This document shows positions 1 through 11,201 of a DNA stretch of 64,000 nt, piece after piece. The DNA is from Narthecium ossifragum (Eukaryota > Streptophyta > Magnoliopsida > Dioscoreales > Nartheciaceae), in NCBI GenBank assembly GCA_963920575.1, contig OY986969.1, positions 19,763,288 to 19,827,287 on the forward strand, read 5' to 3'. Each line of letters opens with the position of its first letter. Position 1 is the first letter of the stretch. A program made the translations under genes and the position numbers. The notes under the pieces were generated by a model. The model had not been told where the DNA came from. It worked only from the letters and a program-made list of their open reading frames with translations, and ran no database searches.

Positions 1-93
1 ACTTGCATGTTTTGTTTATTTATATAGCTTGTATAGAAGCTCAGTTTACTATAAAAATCATATTTTTGTTGACTTTTGATGAATTTATCATCA

Positions 94-147
94 TGGATCG
101 ATCCAAGCTCACAGTGGATCGATCCAAAGTGAAGCTGGATCGATCCA
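94..147. repeat. Array of three 12-bp palindromes at 21-bp spacing
   Basis: Three perfect copies of the palindrome TGGATCGATCCA start at 94, 115 and 136, an exact period of 21 bp. The plus frame through them reads DRSK-type repeats, probably a by-product of the repeat. Similar GATCGATC clusters occur in LTR-like sequence at 33259-33330 and 61450-62100, so this left edge is probably the tail of an LTR retrotransposon. That link is inference. From 240 to 480 I see nothing identifiable. Confidence 0.6.
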
Positions 148-481
148 GAGCCTGGAACAATCCAATAAAAACATGCACAATGGATGCAGATAAGAACATG
201 CTTATTTTGGAAGTCAGCATGTAGGATATTTATCTAGGATCAAGTAACCAAAAATTAAGAAAAAAGGATTAATATCATAATACTCTCTCAAATTTTAGGG
301 AATATTATTTAGATTGTGTGATGATTCATTCAATAAAAATTGAGGGGGGAGGGGGAGAGAGAGAAAAAATTACGCGGAAATCACATTGTTGGCTTATATA
401 ATATTACAACTATTGTTTCATTTTTTTGACAGAAATGAGTTTTTGTCGTATGAGAGCTCATCGGGGTCATCAAAAGAGGAG

Positions 482-1800
482 GACATGATTATTCAAATAG
501 CTCTAGAAGATCGTCCATCTTCTTCACAATGGCCAGCTCCGGTTTCGTGCCACACTAGGCCTTTCACCGGACATCAACTAACCAATGACATCATGGATGG
601 TCATGAAACAAGATGTCCAGAATTGTTTAGGATGTCAAAAAAGGGTTTGATTAACGACACATCAAACGTGACAAGCAAAGAGCAACTTGCAATCTTCCTT
701 CACAGGATTGGACATGGAGTTTCCAACAAAGTGCTGGCTGAGACATTTCAGCATTATGGAGAAACAATAAATCGAATTTTCAATCGTGTACTGGATGGTG
801 TCGTAGAATTAAGACCTGAATACATGCAACTCCCTGGTGATAATGTCGCCGTCCACCGCCTATTTGAGGGGAGTTTCACTTGGGCCGCATTAAAGGTAAA
901 ATGCATGAATATAATCTTAATGTGGTACATTCTAGCATATGTTTGGTTTTAATACTACAAGTGTATTTCACAGAATGCTATTGGTGTAATTGATGGAATG
1001 CATATTCCTGCAATTGTTAGCAGAGACCTATAACCGCGGTTTCGTAAACGCAAGGGGTTTACATCACAGAATGTTATGGGAGTTGTGAACTTTGATCTAC
1101 AACTTCTCCTTGTCATTACCGCAAGGGGTTTACATCGCAGAATGTTATGGGAGTTGTGAACTTTAATCTACAGTTTATCCTTGTCATTATCGGCTGGGAA
1201 GGTTCAGCGACAGATATGTGTGTCTTAAATCAGGCAATTGAAGATGGCGATCTCACAGTTCCAGAAGGTCTTTAGTCTTATCAACTTCCGCTATTATATT
1301 TGCTCTCAATGACTTGATCTAACGGTGACAATGCGATCACTTGTAGGTAAATTCTACTTAGTTGATTCTGGTTATGCAAATTCAAAAAAGTTTCTGGCGC
1401 CATATAGAGGATCACGATACCATATCGGCGAATTCGAAAATGTCCATAGTGGCCGCACTAATGGATAAAGTAGCTATAAAAACATATACAACCATCGCCA
1501 CGTACAATTGCACAATCACTTTGAAAGGGCATTTGGAGTTCTGAAGCAGCGATTTAAGATACTACGAATAATGTAGCCATATCCCTGATTAGCGCAACGC
1601 AAGATAATAATGGCGAGTTACATAATTCATAATTATATCATAAGAAATCATAAACGTGAAAGTCTTTTACGAGGATCTGTTGCTACGGAACTTGCAGTAG
1701 CTATTGATTATGAACATCGACATGGACATCCACAATCTACGTCCAAGTTAGAAGAATCTCGTGAGAGTGATTTATTGTGTGATAGAATTGCAACATAATT
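482..1800 (+). pseudogene. PIF/Harbinger (ALP1/HARBI1-like) transposase pseudogene
   Basis: This is a degenerate DDE transposase of the plant PIF/Harbinger family, which cuts and pastes DNA with TTA/TAA target duplications. The first exon (to 895) encodes the usual N-terminal region with CPELFRMSKKGL and LHRIGHGVSNKVLAETFQH. A GT-AG intron at 896-973 joins in phase to GVIDGMHIP, which holds the first catalytic Asp. Further fragments are GWEGSATDMCVLNQAIEDG (about 1194), [17 protein letters not shown] (about 1360, second Asp) and FERAFGVLKQRFKILR (about 1525, catalytic Glu). Breaks include an in-frame TAA near 1031 and a 71-bp tandem duplication at 1051-1191 that shifts the frame. It cannot make an active enzyme. 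The family assignment is firm from motif order; terminal inverted repeats were not located. Confidence 0.85.
1051..1191. repeat. 71-bp tandem duplication inside the Harbinger transposase
   Basis: Two diverged copies of a unit beginning caaggggtttacatc start at 1051 and 1122. The period of 71 bp is not a multiple of three, so the duplication shifts the reading frame of the transposase core just after the first catalytic Asp. Confidence 0.8.
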
Positions 1801-1984
1801 GTGGGTGAATAGGTGAGGTTTGTATAGTATATAATTACTGCTTAACACATATGTTTATCTTATCTATCAAAGTAATTAATTTAATTATAAACTTTCCTTC
1901 ATTCGAGTATTTTAGCTATTATATTTGATGATGTTATTCATTACGGGAGTACTATTTAAGTACATTGTAAATTATTTTTCACAA

Positions 1985-2281
1985 ATGAGTTATTATATGG
2001 TCTACACAGGTCGGAGGACAGGAATCTATGCAATGTGGCATGAGTGTCATGCACAAGTCGACAAGTACCCAAGTGCATGTTACCGTAAATTTAAATCTTT
2101 GGATGAAACATCACAATCTTTTAAAGATTACAACTTGCAATCTTACGAGGAAGTGGCGACGACAACTTATGCGGAGTCCAACACGGCACCTATTATCCCG
2201 TGTCCGTTGTTTTCTTCTACCATTTGCTACCTAGTTGTTGTGATATTTGTTGTTGTATTTGTTATTTTCCTGCTACGCTGA
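1985..2281 (+). CDS. Small protein with viroplasmin/RNase H1 N-terminal-type domain and C-terminal membrane segment
   Basis: This 98-residue ORF begins MSYYMVYTGRRTGIY. Residues about 3-48 match the caulimovirus-VI/RNase H1 N-terminal fold, a small domain that binds RNA:DNA hybrids or double-stranded RNA: aromatic start, GRRTGIY, then W..C..QV, and YRKFKS. Such domains occur alone in many plant proteins. Residues about 78-98 (ICYLVVVIFVVVFVIFLLR) form a strong hydrophobic segment at the extreme C-terminus, suggesting a tail anchor. The start at 1985 is chosen over 1925 because the domain begins there. No RNase H catalytic domain follows in this frame. It lies 185 bp after the Harbinger pseudogene on the same strand and may be an exon or a cargo ORF. 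Expression is unknown. Confidence 0.5.
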   Translation: MSYYMVYTGRRTGIYAMWHECHAQVDKYPSACYRKFKSLDETSQSFKDYNLQSYEEVATTTYAESNTAPIIPCPLFSSTICYLVVVIFVVVFVIFLLR

Positions 2282-3110
2282 TGTATCTGACTTAGCAAAG
2301 AAGTTTAATATGTCGTGGCGCAAATTCGTTTATTCGCTACTTAAATGGCGAAGATACCTTTTTCTACCCTGTATTTTGTAATAAATTTTTAGGATGGCCC
2401 TCGGTTATAAAACGGTTCAATTGAGTCACTATGTTTTATGAACCATGTCAATGTAGCCCATCCGTCCGGCCGCCGTTAGCGGTCTAACGGGATTGACAAG
2501 TTTTGACCAAATTGAATTTATTTTGACTTGTTTTCACTAATATAAACTAGTTTTTTTAGTAATTTAATTTAGACCAATTTTGATGAAAATGGCATACATG
2601 TGAAATATCAGTCTACATTAGTCAGAACAAAAATCAAAATCAGCTAATATTAGTGAAATTGGTGAAAAATGCCTTACGTCATTAGATTCAAAACGGCGTG
2701 CTCGGCATCGCAGAGGGGTTGGGCGTGATTTTTAGCTGATGGCGGTGGTGCGATCCTTCTTCATGTCCGCTGTGGGTGGATGCCACGTATACATCGCCGC
2801 CAACAACAACGCCCCGAACATCGCTTTGCAGTACGATCCGGTGAAGCATCGAACAGGATGGGGTGGGGTGGTAATATTATACTTTATTATAATATATTTT
2901 ACTCTATTCTATGCAACAATCTAATCATATAAAATTGTACGGTTTACGCAAAAATACCAAAAGTGAAGTTAATCATTTATTAAAATATTATAATCTTAAA
3001 CGCGAAGCATATCAAGATTTTCATAATTCATGATCAAATTCTCAAATTATTCTAATTAAGGGCATTTTCAGTATTTACTATTAATCAATTATAATTCTTA
3101 CACTTATTCC
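2282..3110. other. Non-coding, no recognisable gene
   Basis: This is AT-rich sequence with poly-T/A stretches. A short GC-richer ORF (2739-2924) shows no recognisable domain and ends in low-complexity sequence, so I do not call it a gene. Confidence 0.5.
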
Positions 3111-3111
3111 A

Positions 3112-3288
3112 CCTTTTAGCCCCAAACACTATTTCCTTAACCCCACTTTTCTAACCCCAAAAACTCAACCCTTCAACCAAACTCCAGAAGTGGAATAACT
3201 TTATCCGCACTTATTAACCCCACTTTTCTAACCCCAAAATCTCTTAACCCGAAATAGCTTAACCCCATATCAAACGAGGGCTAAAGGA
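3112..3288. mobile_element. Tourist-like MITE (approximate ends)
   Basis: The left end ttttagccccaaacac and the right end caaacgagggctaaagg are imperfect inverted repeats of each other. The interior carries direct repeats of ttaaccccacttttctaacc (near 3137 and 3214). Size and terminal style fit a Tourist-type miniature element. No convincing target duplication was found, so the ends are approximate. Confidence 0.45.
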
Positions 3289-3289
3289 C

Positions 3290-4100
3290 TTGAACATGCC
3301 CTCCCTCAAGAAGATGAAAACAAAGAAACAAGTGGAAGAGGATAGTGACCCGAAGCTAGTGCTTAGTTTTTGAGGCAACGATGTGGCTGGACAAAGTGGT
3401 TAGTTTTTGACTCGAAGTTAGTGGTGGTATACGAAGGTTGAGGGTATAATCTGACTCGAAGTTAGCGGTGGGTTTTCTGAGTGGTAACATCTCCTGGCAT
3501 TTGGAATTGAGGTCTCTTCTTATGGAGTTGTGGAAGTTATGGTACACCAGAAAAATCAATTTTTGTTTATGTAATTAAAATCATAGATGAGCGCGAAAAG
3601 GGTATTGTCTGCAATGGGTTCAGCACATGAAAGAAAAACACCGGTGAAAATAAGCACATTTCACCACAAAAGGGAAGCTCAATGTTAATAACAAAAAAAG
3701 AAGTCAGTTAGTGCCAGACACGATAGGAAAAACCACCGATGGAACCACTACCAACAGCGGTGAAGCCAGAAATTTTTTTCGAGAGGGGGGCAAAATGTAT
3801 ATAAGTATATACAGTAAACATGTGTTCAAAGTTATTAAGTATGTTTTTTTTACGAGTGACATAGAATTTGTCAAGAAACTTGAATGAAAAAAAATACATG
3901 AAAATAACTACAAGACTGTCAATATATGTGAGTAAATATAATCATATAATGTCACGTATCTGCCTTCGAGCATCCGAATGCTAGTAATATGCTACTACGG
4001 TACTACCTACATATAGAGAAAATGTTTTAAAAAATGAGAACATAAATGCTTTAAGAAAAAAAACCAATAGAGTAGATAATTCATTATATAAAAAGATACC
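3290..4100. other. AT-rich flank of the hAT pseudogene
   Basis: No coding region can be supported. The stretch from about 3700 to 4100 is probably the 3' side of the hAT element on the minus strand, but I could not identify its terminal inverted repeat. Confidence 0.4.
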
Positions 4101-4102
4101 TT

Positions 4103-6492
4103 TTACAATTGTCCTCGACGAGTTTTCATATTTTGAAATCGTTGGATGATTTTCTCATTGTCAATGCTATCAAAAACATCTTTTTCAATATATGTAACCA
4201 AACAATCGTTGAACCATTCATCACCCATTCGATTCCGCAATTTATTCTTCACGATATGCATAGCCGAAAATGCTCTTTCAACAGTTGCTGTTGCAATTGG
4301 TAGAATCAGCGTCAACTTTAAAAGCATGTAAACCAATGGATATACTATATCTCTTCCTGTCTTAACCATTTGTTTTGCAAGCTCAGTTATGTCATTCAAT
4401 TCTATAAACTTGTCACTAGAACGCACATCCATAATATAAGTCTCGAGTTGATTTGCAAGAGCCATAAGATCCACGTCTGAAAACTCAACCGGATAGAATC
4501 TTGCAAGACGAATCAATTTCGATTTGTCAAAAGATGAATGAATCTTTCGGATTTAAACATGCCATCCAAAGCAACAATTCTGTATTCACCTCATTAAATC
4601 GATTGTTCAACTCTTGAAGTTGCATATCAATTACTGTGTAGAATAAATCGATACGAAAGTGACGATCATTTGTGATATATTCACCCCTTCTACGCGATCT
4701 GCCAGGAGGTAGGAACTTATCACTCATACAAGGAACTTCAATATCATAATCTTGACAAAATGAAGATACTTCATTGAATAGAGAATTCCACTCATCATTT
4801 CTCATCTTCTGCAATCTCTCCTTTGATATTATAACAAGATTCATAGCATTTACAATATCTTGCTCTTTCCTTTGTAGTGCCTTTGAGAGTTCATATGTTA
4901 CTCCAAGAATATTTTTCATCAAATGCAAATTAAATATGAACTCAAAAGAATGTAACAAATCCAATAAAACACCTGCATCAACTCTTTGCTTAAGAGTTGT
5001 TCCATCACCTTTCACAATATGAAGAACTTCAATCATAGCAGGATACATAGAAATCAATCTTAGTAATGTAGTATAATGTAAACCCCAACGAGTATCACCT
5101 GGCCTTTTTAGGCTAGTCTCTTGATTGAGGCCCCGTCCAGTCACAAGTTCATCACGAGCAATTGCCTCAAAAACTTTGAAATTTTCTTTATCTCGTAAAA
5201 GATCTTTTCGTTTACATGATGCTCCAACAATTTTCACTACTCTAGAAATTGAAACAAAAGGAGTAGCAATTAGAAAATGATTTTCATCGGCATCCACAAG
5301 AGCTAACTGTAGTTGATGTGCAAAGCAATGAATAGAATAAGCATACTCATTTTCTTTCAAAATAAGAGCTTTGAGACCATTGAATTCACCTTGCATATTA
5401 CTAGCACCATCATAGCCTTGACCTCGTAGTCTTTTAATGCTTAATCCATATTTAGAAAATAGTGCTTCAATTGCTTTCTTCAATGAAAGAGCTGTCGTAT
5501 CATTAACATGCACAACTCCAACAAAACGCTCTATTACAGAGCCATTCTTATTAACATATCGTAAAGCGACCGCCATTTGCTCTTTGATAGAAATATCTCG
5601 AGATTCATCAATCATAATAGAAAACAATGAATCTCCAATGTCAGTGATAATAGCATCTAAAGTTTCAATTGCACAAGCACCAACAACATCTTTTTGTATA
5701 TCAGATGACGTCGTCTTCAAATTTTCTGGAGCATTTTTTAGAACAACACTTTCAACCTCTTTGTTATTTTTAACCAAGAACTGCCAAAGCTCTAAAAAAT
5801 TCCCTCTCTTAATTGATTCTTCTGATTCATCATGGCCACGAAAAGATAATCCTTGTCGAAGAAGTAATCGAATGCACTTGATAGATGCAGTCAAACAAAT
5901 TATATAATCCATCTTTGCTTGCTCTGATTGTTTATGGAGAAAGTCTCAATATGTTGGTTTTGATTCAACAAATTTTGGCACATTATGTATGCTTGATTAT
6001 GAGCACTATTAGGGCCTCCTACGTGCGCACGAAACTTTTCTTTTTTTTTCAATTTGTAAAACCTTCAGTAATAAAGGCGTCACCGCCACCTTGCTCTCCA
6101 AAATCTGGCTTAAAAAGATAACAATGCAAACAAAATGTAGCATCTTTTGCAACACTATATTCCGACCAAGCTTCAAACTCATTAAACCAACAAGGGTTGA
6201 ACCTTCGAGTTGCATTTCCTATCTTTTTCTGAGGAAAAATATGTTGACGAGGTTGACAAGGTCCTTTTTATAAATATGCTCTGCGAATGGAATCACGGTC
6301 TCTAATAGGATAATCTGAAATTTTAGGTCGCAAACCAGGATCTGCCGGAAGATCTTCTAAATTAATCTTTGATGTGGAATCATGAAATCTTTTAGCACTA
6401 GGTTCTGGAAGAACTTCTGCTTCATTATGATCAACATCTTCTACAGTAGGAGGTGATGGATTTGACTTTCTTTTAATAACAAATTTATCCAT
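4103..6492 (-). pseudogene. hAT-superfamily transposase pseudogene (ZMYM1/DUF4371-like)
   Basis: Read from 6492 downwards, the pieces follow the usual plant TTF-zinc-finger/DUF4371/hAT-C order: MDKFVIKRK and the DLPADPGLRPKISDY motif (6492-6268), a TTF-type segment with ATFCLHCYLFKP (about 6200-6050), the DUF4371/RNase H-like core with LRQGLSFRGHDESEES, IMIDESRDIS, RGQGYDGASNM and HCFAHQLQLAL (5912-4527), and the C-terminal dimerisation domain with ATVERAFSAMHIVKNKLRNRM (4516-4103). Breaks are an in-frame TAA at 6268-6270, an in-frame TGA at 6049-6051 and a frameshift near 4517-4535. The core is otherwise open over 460 codons, so decay is recent. Upstream sequence to about 6900 may be its leader. 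Confidence 0.9.
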
Positions 6493-6499
6493 GATTGAA

Positions 6500-7250
6500 C
6501 CTAATAACTATGACAAAATGTTGAACAAAAAAGACATATCGAATAATTGAAAGACATCTTAATTAACAGGGACCTAGACATTCTGGATACTAGCAATCAT
6601 AGACCAAACAAAAAAAAAATTCTTGCAATACAAAACAAGACATAGAAAACCAAAACGCAAGAAAATAGGAACACGATAAGAAACAAGATAGAAAACCAAA
6701 GTCCAGAAAAGTATGATCACGACGTACCACCGTTGGTCCGTCGCCGAAGTTGTCGGATGGTCGGAGACTCGGAGTCGCCGATCGGAGAAGGACTGAAGGA
6801 GCCGCACGGAGAGATACGAACAATTAGGTTTAGAAAATTAGATTTGATCCTCCGTCTCCGTAATGGGTGCAACCAAGTCCCGGTACGAACATCCGATCAT
6901 CCCTCATTTGTAGTTAAAAATTACTCATACAATCTATTTCTTTTGCTACTACCTCAGCTCTTGTTCATTTCTTTTGCTTTTAGTTTAGGCAATTGCAAAT
7001 TACACTATTTGAATAATCAATAAATAAGTTGTAATCTTTCATGATATTTTCAAATGGGCTCATTCGGGCAAAAAAAGAAGAAGGAAATTCATCATGGCCA
7101 TGGACACATAACATAGCACAATAAAAAAAAAAAAACTTTACAAAGAAGTCAGAGATGTTCTACATAAAAAGTCTTTGACGCATGCCAAAGAGAAATACTT
7201 GCAACAAAGGAGTGTGTTGCCATTTACAACAAACATTGGCTGATGAATCT
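6500..7250. other. Intergenic between hAT remnant and STIG1-like gene
   Basis: Overlapping short ORFs on both strands around 6590-7020 have no recognisable domain and are best read as leader sequence of the hAT remnant. A poly-A stretch lies near 7124-7136. No gene is supported. Confidence 0.4.
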
Positions 7251-7952
7251 TCAATCTAATGAGTGATGACCGATCATTGGGGGCGAGGGAGGCAACACCA
7301 CCAGAGGAGGGCTAGGCTTAGGGAGCTTCGGCGGGAATGGGAAAGGAAAAGGCGGCTTTGGCAGCTCCGGAGGAAACGGTAATGGTGGCTTTGGGTGCTT
7401 TGGTGGTAAAGGAAATGGCGGCTTTGGGTGCTTCGGCGGGAATGGGAACGGTGGCTTGGGGTGCTTTGGCGGGAAAGGGAACGGCGGCTTCGGATGCTTC
7501 GGTGGGAATGGGAACGGCGGCACCGGTGCCGCATAGCCACAAAGCCCATATAAACACAATGAGCCCACTGGACACCGATTTTCACACGAGCCGCAGTGGA
7601 ATGGATTCACCATCGTGTCGACGCAGAAGCCATTGCAGCATTGCCATGAGAACGGGCAGCAGATGCCACAAAGGCCACAATTGTTCACATCAGAGCCAAC
7701 ATCGACACATCTATCCTTACAGCACATCCTACGGTGGAAGGGCAGGAATGGATCGCGACATACCCACGGCTGGACCCAGCAGCCGGTTGCCCTAGGCCAC
7801 CGCCCCCGCTGCTGAGCTCGCCGGAGCCATGGCGACGCTGCAGAGCTCTTTGCATACTCCACATTGCCTGCCACTATTTCCTCCAAGGCCATTAGCAACA
7901 ATGGCAGCAGCGGAAGTATAGTAAGGGCGGATAGAGGCTTCATGGGCTTCAT
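7251..7952 (-). CDS. STIG1-like cysteine-rich secreted protein with proline-rich repeat tail
   Basis: This is a 233-residue secreted protein of the stigma-specific STIG1 family, whose members act in the extracellular matrix of stigma and other tissues. Residues 1-29 form a signal peptide (basic-poor start, LTILPLLPLLLMALEEIVAG). Residues about 73-140 hold the family signature: CCKDRCVDVGSDVNNCGLCG, CPFSWQCCNGFCVD, HCGSCENRCPVGSLCLYGLC. After this usual end point the protein continues for about 90 residues with an 11-residue repeat based on PFPFPPKHPKP (33-bp DNA unit, about six copies), resembling a cell-wall extensin/PRP tail. Family members are normally about 130-160 residues, so the tail is the odd part. 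It is a single exon as is normal for the family. The start is the only Met giving a signal peptide. Confidence 0.88.
   Translation of the reverse strand: MKPMKPLSALTILPLLPLLLMALEEIVAGNVEYAKSSAASPWLRRAQQRGRWPRATGCWVQPWVCRDPFLPFHRRMCCKDRCVDVGSDVNNCGLCGICCPFSWQCCNGFCVDTMVNPFHCGSCENRCPVGSLCLYGLCGYAAPVPPFPFPPKHPKPPFPFPPKHPKPPFPFPPKHPKPPFPLPPKHPKPPLPFPPELPKPPFPFPFPPKLPKPSPPLVVLPPSPPMIGHHSLD
7255..7525 (-). repeat. 33-bp coding minisatellite in the STIG1-like tail
   Basis: Tandem 33-bp units encode K/E-x-PKPPFPFPP-type repeats, about six copies, with a 39-bp variant unit near the 3' end of the gene. Copies nearest the cysteine domain are the most alike, suggesting recent expansion. Confidence 0.75.
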
Positions 7953-8103
7953 CTGTAACTAAAATTTTAAGTCCAATCTGGGACTAGAAGATGTCGGGGG
8001 TAACGTTGAGTTTACATGAGGGGGGGAAAGTAGCCGTTATATCTTCTTTCCCGCGCGCTGTGGTAATGCTTTATGTTTCTCTTGGAAGTTGTGATGAAGA
8101 GAA

Positions 8104-10040
8104 CTCATGATTCTTGCATACTTCCCATATTGCTTCGCTTCTAAGGCACAACTTTGATGAGGATGAGAAGCATGAAATAACACGGATACTACTAGTAGGA
8201 GATGTAGATAACTGACGCAGAAAAGATAATTTCTTTTTTCTATTGATTTTTTTTCGTAATTAGGCCTTTTATCCGGACTTAGATTAGTTTTTTTTTTATT
8301 TAAAAAAAAGCAAGCACCTCGACATCATGCAAGGTTACAGGCCTTAAATCACTACAGCATATCCAGGAGCTTACATGAAGCATGGCAATCAACAAGTTAT
8401 CTACAACATTGGACAAAAGAATCGTACTGTATACTCTCAACTTCTAGCCAATAAAAGAACCCCTACTCAGCGATTAGCAGCAGTCAATTTAGCACATAAA
8501 CTCATGATTTCCAATCACGCCATAAAGATGCCGGGACTTAAAACCAAATCAAACATTCAAAAGCAGAAACACTCAGACTATTGTCACCCGTGTCTTAGCT
8601 TGACGGAATGTTGAAGCAAGGTACAACGAACGTCTACCATAACATGCAACTGCATCTAAACTAATGGAAACCTCCGGTTCCTATTAACATTTACCACATA
8701 TCTCCTTCAATAATGATGGTATAAAAGAACTGTATACTAACTTCCCACACAGAGCTGCAAGACTATGCCGTGTTAGTCAATTTAACAAAGTCATAGAATA
8801 AATATTCTCCAGCAGCTACTGTACACTGATTCAAGGACGGTTCTTTGAAAATAAATCCAATCAAGCAGAGCCGATTTCAAGTCTGTATAACATTGTGATG
8901 CAAAGTAAAAATCGCAAAAATAATTTCTGCTAAAGCATAAATTTCCAATAGAATTTGCAAATAGTTGTCCCATTTTGCTTTACTCTGCTGACTAGCATTG
9001 TTATGAAATAAATAAGCACTATGGTTCTATCATTCTGCACTAAGCTTTTTCGCAAACTTTCGAAGTCAAAAGAGAGTTTATTAAGTGTATAGCCCAATAC
9101 AAGTCCACGAGATTAGACATTTACTGTACATCATGCTCACTCAATTCATGAGTTTTTGGAGATGGAATTCTTCCTAGACCAACAGTATCACAAACACCAT
9201 AAGGCAAGAATGGAAAACCAGTATCTAAGTTACTCAGGCAAGATGGTCTACATGCTCAGAACTATACCACATGCAACACCACATTTCAGTGCACCACCTT
9301 CCCAAAGAACTGCTAGGCTAAGCCTCGAGGTCAATCAAACAATTCAATACAGCAAGTATACACATTCTTATGAAGAAGCTAATGAACTGTGCTTCAAAGA
9401 CAGTTCTTTGCAAACTAATAAATCCTATCAAGCAGAGAATTTAAGTCTGCATAACAATCCAACACAATGCACAATGCAAATACGAGGAAGATGCAAAAAT
9501 TATTTCCATTATATGGATCTCTCAACAGACTATGCAACAGTTGTCAAAATTGGCATTACATTCGGTGCCGAAAAGCATTGGTATGAAATTAATGGGACCT
9601 ACAGTCATGATAATTCTCCACTTTCCACAAAGCTTTTTGAAAAAAGTTCGAAGTCAAAAGAGAGTTCATTAAGTTCCCTACTGCGCCCAATACGAGTACA
9701 TAACTAGGAGGTGTCATAATCATTGAAGCCACAAGACTTTTTGTATCTGATGCAGAAGATGTGATGTATGAACAAAAATTCAGTCAAAGCCTAAATAGCA
9801 ACTAGGAAGCATGTTTGCTCAATTCACCATACCATCGAGAATGAAAGTAGTAAATAATAGCTAAAATATGGTCGCCGGGCAATTTCAGGAAGTTTATCTT
9901 CCTGGATTGTAATCTTGCATTCAAGAAGTTTGACTCATGATTCTTGCATACTTTACCATGTTGCTTCTAAGGACGAGGATGAGAAGCATGCGATAACATG
10001 AATACTACTGGTTATGTCGATAACTGATGTAGAATAAGTA
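8104..10040. repeat. Diverged duplicated non-coding blocks
   Basis: Two pairs of related blocks lie in this gene-free stretch. The block at about 8104-8230 (starting ctcatgattcttgcatact) recurs at about 9930-10035. The block at about 8828-9115 (ttcaaggacggttctttg through gaagtcaaaagagagtt) recurs at about 9388-9700. The nested order A-B-B'-A' suggests two separate duplications or one larger rearranged one. The ORF over 9156-9707 lies in the duplicated sequence and shows no domain, so it is not called. Confidence 0.6.
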
Positions 10041-10259
10041 TGAATGCAAAAGGCTTGTCTTATACCACCAAAATTACCCGCTTAGCAAGAAGTACACTGC
10101 AGTCAGAGCTCCATAGCAGCATTCTAGTGTTTTACAAGTAACACCGACAATTGCTCAGTTCAAAAGCATTCAAGGAACAGGATCTAGCTATATGAGCATC
10201 AAAGATGTTTTGCATGGAACAAGAAGAGCTCTTATAACTATTCTTTTAACATAACTGAC

Positions 10260-10460
10260 ACATCTTGAGTAAGCTAGATATTGAAAAAAAATTTTGGAGA
10301 ATATAGTCCTTCATTTACCAAATTTTTGCCACTATACTATGTGATGTTTTGGTAGCTAGATATTAAAATTTTTTGCCACTATACTATCTTGAGTAAGCTA
10401 GATATTAAAAATTTTTGCTCTTAAAAAAAATTAAGCACCATACTATGTGATGTTTTGGTA
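10260..10460. repeat. Local AT-rich direct repeats
   Basis: Segments such as gccactatactatgtgatg and gtaagctagatatt are repeated two to three times within 200 bp. From 10460 to 11070 nothing else is recognisable. Confidence 0.5.
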
Positions 10461-11076
10461 GCAGCCTTTCACTTCAGAGAGGAAAATATGCCTTAAAACT
10501 GAGGTTTCCTCAAATAGATCAAAGTAATAAAATATTCCTCATACTCGCTTACATACCCATAAAAAGCAGGTAAAAGTAACATGAAAGTAGCAAAATATGT
10601 GTTTAGTGTTTAAAAGCATTTGATCCCACATGCCCAGTACATTGTCCAATATCATATCTACCAATGCCCTCAACACATTCACATGCAGTAAAATGTGACA
10701 TCTGGACAGCACCAACAAGTCACAAAGCATTATGACGTATGAAGTATGAAGCATGCAAAGAAGAATATATAGCAAAAGAAAACAAAGGGTAATAAGCCCT
10801 GTTTTCTTGCCTAGAAAGGACATTGAAACTACTTATTAATCAGGGGCATAAGTGTTTGCAATGATCAATTTGAAATTGCAATTCACAGAAAGAGTATACT
10901 TTCAGAAATTGCCCATTACACTACAAAAACAAAAAATTCAAAAAAGGACATCAACAAAAATAACTTCAAGTCGTGCTAAAAGTTAAGATAATTTCTCAGT
11001 CAGCAGATGAACTGCATATACGTCATTGTTGGGTTGTGTGACAAAGCAAGCATCTAGCATGAATAATAAGGTAAAA

Positions 11077-11201
11077 TTATACCATTTCCTCATCACCGTA
11101 GGTGATTGGCACACAGTCTAGTCCTGTGAGCATATCCTCACTGGCAATCTTCTTGATTACTTCTACCACAAAATATTGCCATTGACAGCCGTTCACAAAA
11201 T
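11077..11201 (-). other. Possible terminal coding exon (unidentified)
   Basis: On the minus strand an open frame follows a CCCTAG acceptor-like site (at about 11202) and ends with TAA at 11077-11079. It reads protein-like, ending VPITYGDEEMV. It could be a distal last exon of the leucyl-tRNA synthetase gene, which has CAG/GTCAGA donor-like sites near its stop. One in-phase acceptor also exists inside it. I recognise no family, and 38 codons could be open by chance. Confidence 0.2.

Noticed and set aside
94..147. CRISPR-like array
   Set aside because: Repeats are 12-bp palindromes with 9-bp spacers in plant nuclear DNA; size and context exclude CRISPR.
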